A stretch of DNA of 64,000 bases, taken from Collybia mongolica. Lineage: Eukaryota > Basidiomycota > Agaricomycetes > Agaricales > Clitocybaceae. Within the stretch, counting starts at the first letter, position 1, and every line of letters starts with the position of its first letter. A program made the translations under genes and the position numbers. Location of the stretch: positions 310,001 to 374,000 of the forward strand of contig JAAXNY010000017.1 of NCBI GenBank assembly GCA_013420905.1. The letters are read 5' to 3'. The notes under the pieces are model-generated. The model ran no database searches. It was not told the origin of the DNA and worked only from the letters and a program-made list of their open reading frames with translations. Positions 58,008-64,000 of the stretch are shown here, piece after piece.

Positions 58008-60690
58008 TTATGACATAGTCACGTTGACGCCCTTTGCAATCCTCTCGCCAAGTTTTCTGTTAACATGAGTGAATAGCGCAACTTGCTTCTTCTTGATTTC
58101 CATGTTCGTAGCTCGACCGAGGTGAGCAATAACGTTCGAGACAAGGTGGTCTTGATCCCGCTTCGATAAACGACCCCACTGGATATTAGAATAAATCAGC
58201 ATTCATGCCGCAAAGGTGGAAAGAATCCATACAAATCCGCGCGCTTGGTCGAAATCGATCTCGGTGTGCTGACTGAGGAACTTCACTGCACCGCCGACCC
58301 ATATGGTGTGGTTATCATCGTTGTAGTAACGAGTAGGGAGTTTGATTGGGTCCAAAGTTGAGTGGTAATTGGGGCGGTTTCCTTGGTTATTGAAAGCCAT
58401 GGCACCATCTCGCAGGAAATTGGCTAAAAATGAAGGGTAAGACGAGTGTACATCTAATTAGAGGAGAAAACTTGCCAACTGGATTTATGGGGCAATTGAC
58501 CTGTGAAGACTCGGGTAAGTGGCCAATAGCAAGGAGAGTGGATTAACGTACAGGGAGTTGCTTGTGGTTGATACCAATGCGGTATCTCTGAGCATCTGAT
58601 GGGGAATTCAGATTGACTTTTTTTATGTGTATTTAAGGCACTCACCACCGTAGGCAAAAAGTCGGGCTTGAAGTGTTGGGTCCTCAGTCGGTTCGAGGCC
58701 AGGTGGCTGTAATTGGTTTGAGATCGCTTTCCAGCTATTCAAGATACGATCATACCATCTGGGCCGGGTCAAATCCAATCTGTTCGACTTCTGCGAAATA
58801 GTTGGTGCTTGAATATGGCACATAAGCTCGCCGCCTAGGAGAAAGGGGACCGCAACATACGGGTTTTGGTTAAGAGTGATACGACCGACTTCCTGTAGAG
58901 GAACGTCTTCGGGGAGCCATTCTATTGGTAGACTTGGATCAATCCTAGCGCAGAACTATTAGTATAAACGGAAGGACCTTTGGTCAAATCAAAGATGTTA
59001 TCTATCAGGATTCTCGTAAGCGAAGGAAGGGATGATTGGGAGAAGGATACACACATTTGTATTTCTCGGCCTCTGCAGGCGTCATTACTTGGAAGTAGAC
59101 TGTCCAGCTTGGGAAATCACCAGCGGCTATCGCGTCGTAGAGGTCGGTGACGCCGAAGTCTGGGTTCTCACCTCCCTGCGCAATCGCCTCGGCAAGAGTA
59201 TTGTTCCTGACGCCCTGATCGGCTAGGGCAACGATTCTACTCGGTAAAAGCTTGAGTTGAGGGATGCAACATCGGGCAAAACCACGGACTTCAAATAATG
59301 CCAGGATCCATCTTCCTTGACAGCTCGGAAGGTATTGCCACTATAACCGTTCATGTGTCTGCGGAAAATTTCATTAGTAGGATGATGACGCATCAGTTCA
59401 GTTTAATGCATACCTGAATCCAAAAGGGGTTCCTGAACAAAAGGCGGGGTGAGAAAGTCAACCCCGGATAATCGTGAGTACTTACCGAGATCTGACATAG
59501 CCCTCAATGTTTGATGGATACTCTCGGGGTTTGATGAGAGGTAATCTGTGTGAATGGTCACGACCCTGAATGGTATCATAACTTAAAAAAATAGCGCACC
59601 CCAGAAATCCTGTATGAACAGCAAGTTCAGTGAACGAACTTCGGGAAAAGCAACATGCTCCTTACATTGTAGTTGGTGACGTATGTCTATTCACATTCAA
59701 CTGGCTGTTATATATTTTATACGAATTGACTTACTTGGGGATGGCGCTTCTGGGAATGAATGAAGTCTATGTATGGTTGTCAAACAAGGGCCTGGCTGGA
59801 TCGCCTACACCATTACGCACGAGGAAACTTGATCGGGTCGCGTAGCCAGAAAACTGGATGGTTAAGCCAAACCTAAATCCTAAGAAGTAAGTATTTTGGG
59901 TCTACCAGTCTATTCATGAAGAGGCTGACCCAATCCAAGATGCCTTGCTTCGTCCGGAGCCTGCAATGCACGACGAAAGTAAATCAATATGGTGACGGTG
60001 AAACAATATAGGAATTCATTTCTAACTTGAAAGCGAGCCCACGAAGATCTCTGACAGAATCGGGGTTGCCGAGGTTACCAGCGATGGTTGACATCCGAGC
60101 AGTTACAGAGGTCTTTTTGCCAACACCAGAAAATACATCGGCCATGGAGTATTTGGCGCCAAGTTCTGTGGTCACTTCAAAATACCCGTGTGCACCGGCA
60201 CCCTTCGCATGGACTGTCCTTTCGGGCTTGAACACAAGAGATGAGATTGTAAAAAAGCGGATCTAGGCAGAGTTGGTTTACCACACGCTCTCGGACGAAA
60301 TGAGAGAGATGTTCGATCTAACAGAAGTAATTGGATTTTAGGTTCTGTTTAGAATAGAGGTCTTCCGGCTTACCAGATTGACGCCGGACATGAGGAGAGG
60401 CCCCGTCGTTCCAAGTCTCTCAGTCATGAAAGGATGGGGGTACCTTCGAGTGCGGGAAGTCTACATCAGGGACAGGTACAAGAAATTTGACGTTGAATAA
60501 CAACTGACGGGTTCCCCCCAGACAATGTGAATTCCAAGTCCCTTGCGGGCTTGTCGACGACCGCATCTTGGTTATCGGCGGCGGTGTACATATCATAATG
60601 GAATTCACCCCTATCACGCTTCACCTCGCCTGGCGAAGACGCGAGAACTAGGCTCGCGCAAAGGAGGATGAGTGAGAGAACGCGATGCAT
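58008..60690 (-). CDS. Secreted monofunctional heme catalase
   Basis: Small-subunit heme catalase with a signal peptide ('[18 protein letters not shown]'), so secreted or cell-wall directed. The catalytic histidine is in '[18 protein letters not shown]' (about 60200) and is followed by '[19 protein letters not shown]'. Later exons give '[20 protein letters not shown]', '[10 protein letters not shown]', '[16 protein letters not shown]', '[20 protein letters not shown]' (containing the proximal-heme tyrosine region RLFAY), '[19 protein letters not shown]' and '[20 protein letters not shown]', ending 'AKGVNVTMS' at 58008. About a dozen introns; all joins examined stay in frame. Length, about 510 residues, fits small-subunit rather than large-subunit catalases with a flavodoxin-like tail. 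Detoxifies hydrogen peroxide outside the cell, useful in lignocellulose decay. Confidence 0.88.
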
Positions 60691-62154
60691 ACTTCGGGAG
60701 ATCCGAGTATCACTCGACAAGAGAGGAGATCGATTTGAAAAGTGAAATTTAGGTAGCAGGACGCGTCCGTATTATACCAAATCAAAACCGTCTGGACATC
60801 AAATCTTGTCAATATGGAACCGAGTTCGGGTAAGAAGAATGGAGAAACGTACAGTTACAACCCGCGAAATCAACAGTCACTCGCAACTACAGCATGCCCG
60901 ATCTACAAGGGTCATCCCTAATTAACACCTTTCTCATCAAGAACTGGTACCAATTGAACATGGTTTCAATGCGAGAGGTACTAGAAGGAGCTCTGGTGCG
61001 GTCATGGCTCGTTCAGTCAACCCCGAGCTGTCAACTCCGCTATGACACAATTGATATATGTACGCTAAGCGCTGGGCGTTCATCGCGATTCCGAGGTGTT
61101 GTTAGAAAACCCAAGGGTCATCCAAATAACTGAATGTGTACTGCCATCACACCTGTCAGACAGCCACGCCGCGCGTGCTCGGCTATACAAGTCAACAAAA
61201 CAACGGTGTAACTGGAAAAATCAAGGATCACCGGATCAGTGCCCATTTCCCGGAGTATCATGCAGAAGATAGCGCAGAATCTAAAGCCGTCGAGAGTCAC
61301 GACGGAGCCGACTCGGATGAGCAGCCCCAAGAGTCGGACAGTTGATACGTTAGTTTTTAGCATATCGTAGAATGCAGGGCTAGGACTTGAAGGAGATATC
61401 AAAAATATGAAGATGATTTCTGCTCTCGCCGACGTCTCGTCGGTTCTGCAGTCGACTATTTGTAGTGTTGTTTGGGTTACCATATTTCCGGATCTTTTTA
61501 CACCATCTAGTCCCATTGTCTGAGCGTTTTGTTATTACGGTTATACCCAGCTCTTGAAAGTCCAGGTATCGGGCTGATAACATCGACAGAAGTGTTGAAA
61601 CTCCGAGGCGTGAGCCATCTTGCACTGCACACTCAGGTTAATGACAGCTATTGTGATCCTCATATGTCAGTTCTCGTAAGGTGAAAGCTTCTGAAAATGC
61701 AACTCACGAGTTCTAATTGCTGTATAGGTCTGGTTTTACCATGAATACGATCCCAACTTGGTTGACATTTGAATGAGTGGTTAGAAGTTTGTTAACTGAT
61801 AAGTCGTCTTGAGTGCGACTTCTGATGTTCTTAGATGATGAACAGTGTTTGTCTGTGGAGAAGCCTTCGTAGAAGAATGGTCATCTGAGTACTACTATGT
61901 AGTGAATTTCAGATGTTGGGGACCCTCCGACGGGCTCGAGAGTGTCATGATACGGGAAACTCCGTTTGAATCGGCAACCAAGTGGCACGATCACGTGTCT
62001 AAACGCGAGAAAGTTTGACTCCGCTTCCGAACATCGGACTGGACTAAACTGGACTTGTCCACCGTCGAACGGCCTAACTCACTTTTTTTTGGATAGATTT
62101 TAGAGCGGAACATCAGCATACAACGGCCTACCCAAGAGCCCGACGGACAGTTGT
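60691..62154. other. Divergent intergenic region
   Basis: About 1.46 kb between divergent catalase and RAD52. Open frames at 60894-61133, 61118-61516 and 61136-61345 overlap on both strands. One plus-strand piece (61200-61345) is acidic and serine-rich ('HDGADSDEQPQESDS') and could be the last exon of a small gene, but no upstream exon with a recognisable start joins it. A T-run at 62083 lies before RAD52. Confidence 0.4.
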
Positions 62155-64000
62155 ATGGCTGGTGCATTCAGCGGCCACCTTGTCAACACTTTCCAGGCGA
62201 ATCAGCCTAGATTTTCTACTCCGTTTTCTGACGGCCTCGACCATATCGTAACGAGCGGCCCAATGTCTTTCAATGCGAGTATGCATGGGGCATCTAATAT
62301 GTCACTGGGCAGCACTTCCATGATGGACTCTTCATTTGCCTCGAATTCGTCGTTCTTCGGTTCGGACATGTCTGACGCTACTACTCTCAAAATTGCTGCC
62401 CTTCAGGCCAAACTCAACCAGAAGTTAGGGCCGGAGTACATTTCCCAACGTCCAGGACCAGGAGGTGGCCCGAAGCTCACATATGCTGAGGGATGGAAGA
62501 TCATAAACCTAGCGAACGAAGTCTTTGGGTTCAATGGATGGAGCTCGAATGTAATAAGTCTCACGACAGATTTTATTGACTTCAACGAAGAGTCGAGAAG
62601 ATACACGGTTGGAACGACAGCAATTATCCGGGTAACGCTGAGGGACGGAGTATACCACGAGGATATTGGATATGGGATGCTGGAGAATTCGAAAAGCAAG
62701 GGTGGGGCGTTGGACAAGGTACGAGGTCAGATCATGTACACTGGACAATGCATCTTACAATGCTAAAAGTGTAAAAAGGAAGCTGTGACGGACGGTTTAA
62801 AGCGCGCGTTGCGGAATTTTGGGAATCTCCTGGGTAACTGCCTCTACGATAAATCATACACCCAAGAGGTCATCAAGATCAAAGTCCCTCCGGTATGTCC
62901 TACCACAAAACCAGTAAGCAATACCTTACCCTTACGCGTCGCCAGCCAAAATTTGATAAAAGCGAACTACATCGGCGGCCGGAATTCGAAGAATCGAAGC
63001 CCAATATCGGCTCTAATTCTACCTCCACAACTAAACCCTACACTTCTGATCACATTAACAACGCCAATCAACACATAACGCCTGCTCGAGCTGGCGGCGC
63101 GCAGACGCCACAGCACACATCTATGTCCTCACTTCCCAGCCATATGCGTTCTGAGATTCGCTCCAGCAATGTAAATGTAAATGCCCATTCAACGCCAGCC
63201 TCTGTAAAAGGTAAAGCCCCAGCTCAGACGGGCCTGAATACACCCATCATTACCCCAGCCCACAACCCGACAACTACAATAACACGACATCCACCTCCTG
63301 ATCGAAAACCTCTGATTTCTAATGCTATCATTGCTGGGAGCAGTAACAACAGTAACAACCATAATAAAACAACCGTAGCTAGTACAAGCAAGCCTCCTCC
63401 ACCCGCACCCCCTCCTGCCAAAGCGGCAGAAGAAGACGTCGACGAAGCTGATGAGTCGTTCAACTTTTATTCTGACGATGATGCCCTCCTCGCGCTAGTA
63501 GACCTAGGCGATGGCGACCTGGGGCAACCTGTGTTTCCAGAAACTGATATGGGGCGCCCTATCGGAGGAGATGATGGAGACGATGATTTCGGGCGTCCTA
63601 TAGACCTAGATGAGGGGCTAGGAGAGGTCGATAAGGAGGAGGGAAATATCTCGATACACGATTCAGGACCAAGCGGAGGTGGAGGTCGCCTAGTTTCCAA
63701 TGTAAATGCGCAACCACGAGACTCCGGCGTAGGGATGCTCTCGAAACTATTACCCCAACAGAACCAATATCAGAATCGGTCACGACCACAGGCGCAACGA
63801 ATTTCAAACACTACAAATAATCACGCTCCATTACAACAGGTGGCGCAGCAGTCGCGAGTGCAGGATCAGCACCAGAGCCGACCCTCAAATCACCTCCAGA
63901 ATCAGCCATCTTCGTCAGGCTCGGCTGCGAAGAGGCCAATAACCCCTTCTATGGGCGGGTTTCATTTCCCCCCTGGCGTGGTAACTATCCGTTTCGTTTG
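62155..64000 (+). CDS. RAD52: RAD52 recombination protein (3' end outside window)
   Basis: Mediator of homologous recombination that loads Rad51 and anneals single strands. After a serine-rich N-terminus, the conserved annealing domain begins: '[20 protein letters not shown]', '[20 protein letters not shown]', '[17 protein letters not shown]', '[20 protein letters not shown]', then across an intron (62719-62770) '[20 protein letters not shown]' and '[20 protein letters not shown]'. A second intron at about 62894-62946 leads to a long low-complexity region: Asn/Ser/Pro-rich, then an acidic part with two 'GRPI' motifs (about 63552 and 63594), then Gln/Asn-rich. The frame is still open at 64000, after '[12 protein letters not shown]'. 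The acidic/GRPI segment is unusual to my memory of the family. Confidence 0.9.

Noticed and set aside
1..64000. tRNA, rRNA and CRISPR features
   Set aside because: None could be recognised by eye; a covariance-model scan would be needed to exclude tRNAs.

Overview
The window looks like nuclear DNA of a mushroom-forming basidiomycete (Agaricomycetes). Genes are split by many 50-60 bp GT-AG introns and carry basidiomycete-type F-box proteins, a fused dioxygenase/P450 oxylipin synthase, fungal tetraspanin, CSC1, SYG1/XPR1 and an Rrm4-like mRNA transporter. All gene models here were spliced by eye from reading frames, splice consensus and family knowledge; no transcript data or database search was available.

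Layout. 1-1.9 kb: repeat remnants, a short inverted-repeat element, and a decayed piece of a second oxylipin synthase. 1.96-6.7 kb: intact Ppo-type fatty acid dioxygenase/P450. 6.7-8.7 kb: no clear gene; G-rich tract. 8.7-10.3 kb: tetraspanin. 11.2-12.9 kb: F-box protein. 13.0-17.6 kb: two tandem, clearly duplicated microsomal P450 genes on the minus strand. 17.8-27.2 kb: a dense housekeeping block (unknown protein, mitochondrial ribosomal protein mL59, Aly/REF mRNA export factor, Aip1 actin regulator, Rrm4-like endosomal mRNA transporter). 27.7-30.7 kb: a small secreted protein and a Mad3/BubR1 checkpoint protein. 32.3-35.7 kb: CSC1/TMEM63 channel. 38-41 kb: two convergent F-box genes. 42.1-46.7 kb: an accessory island with a truncated DDE transposase and a tandem array of small secreted cysteine-rich peptides. 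47.5-54.3 kb: SYG1/XPR1, FKBP12 and a UCH deubiquitinase. 54.3-58 kb: gene-free, repeat-rich. 58-60.7 kb: secreted catalase. 62.2 kb to the end: RAD52, cut by the window edge.

The most interesting signal is the 43-46 kb array. Two intact minus-strand genes (44823-45241 and 45800-46203) splice to about 57-63 residue pre-peptides with a signal sequence and the identical cysteine spacing C-x9-C-x5-CC-x8-C-x3-C, the framework of inhibitor-cystine-knot (knottin) peptides. Both have the same five-exon structure, including a 4-nt microexon. Two further copies are broken: one lost its start codon and middle exons, one is cut off against the transposase fragment. Conserved TATA boxes and duplicated spacer blocks show that the array grew by tandem duplication. 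I do not recognise this family; its function is unknown.

How genes may work together: most are unrelated neighbours. The Ppo and the two P450s are oxidative-metabolism genes within 16 kb, but nothing in the sequence proves a shared pathway. The housekeeping block is shared among RNA, cytoskeleton and checkpoint functions and looks like stable core genome, whereas 36-37.5 kb, 41-47 kb and 54-58 kb look like accessory, repeat-influenced DNA.
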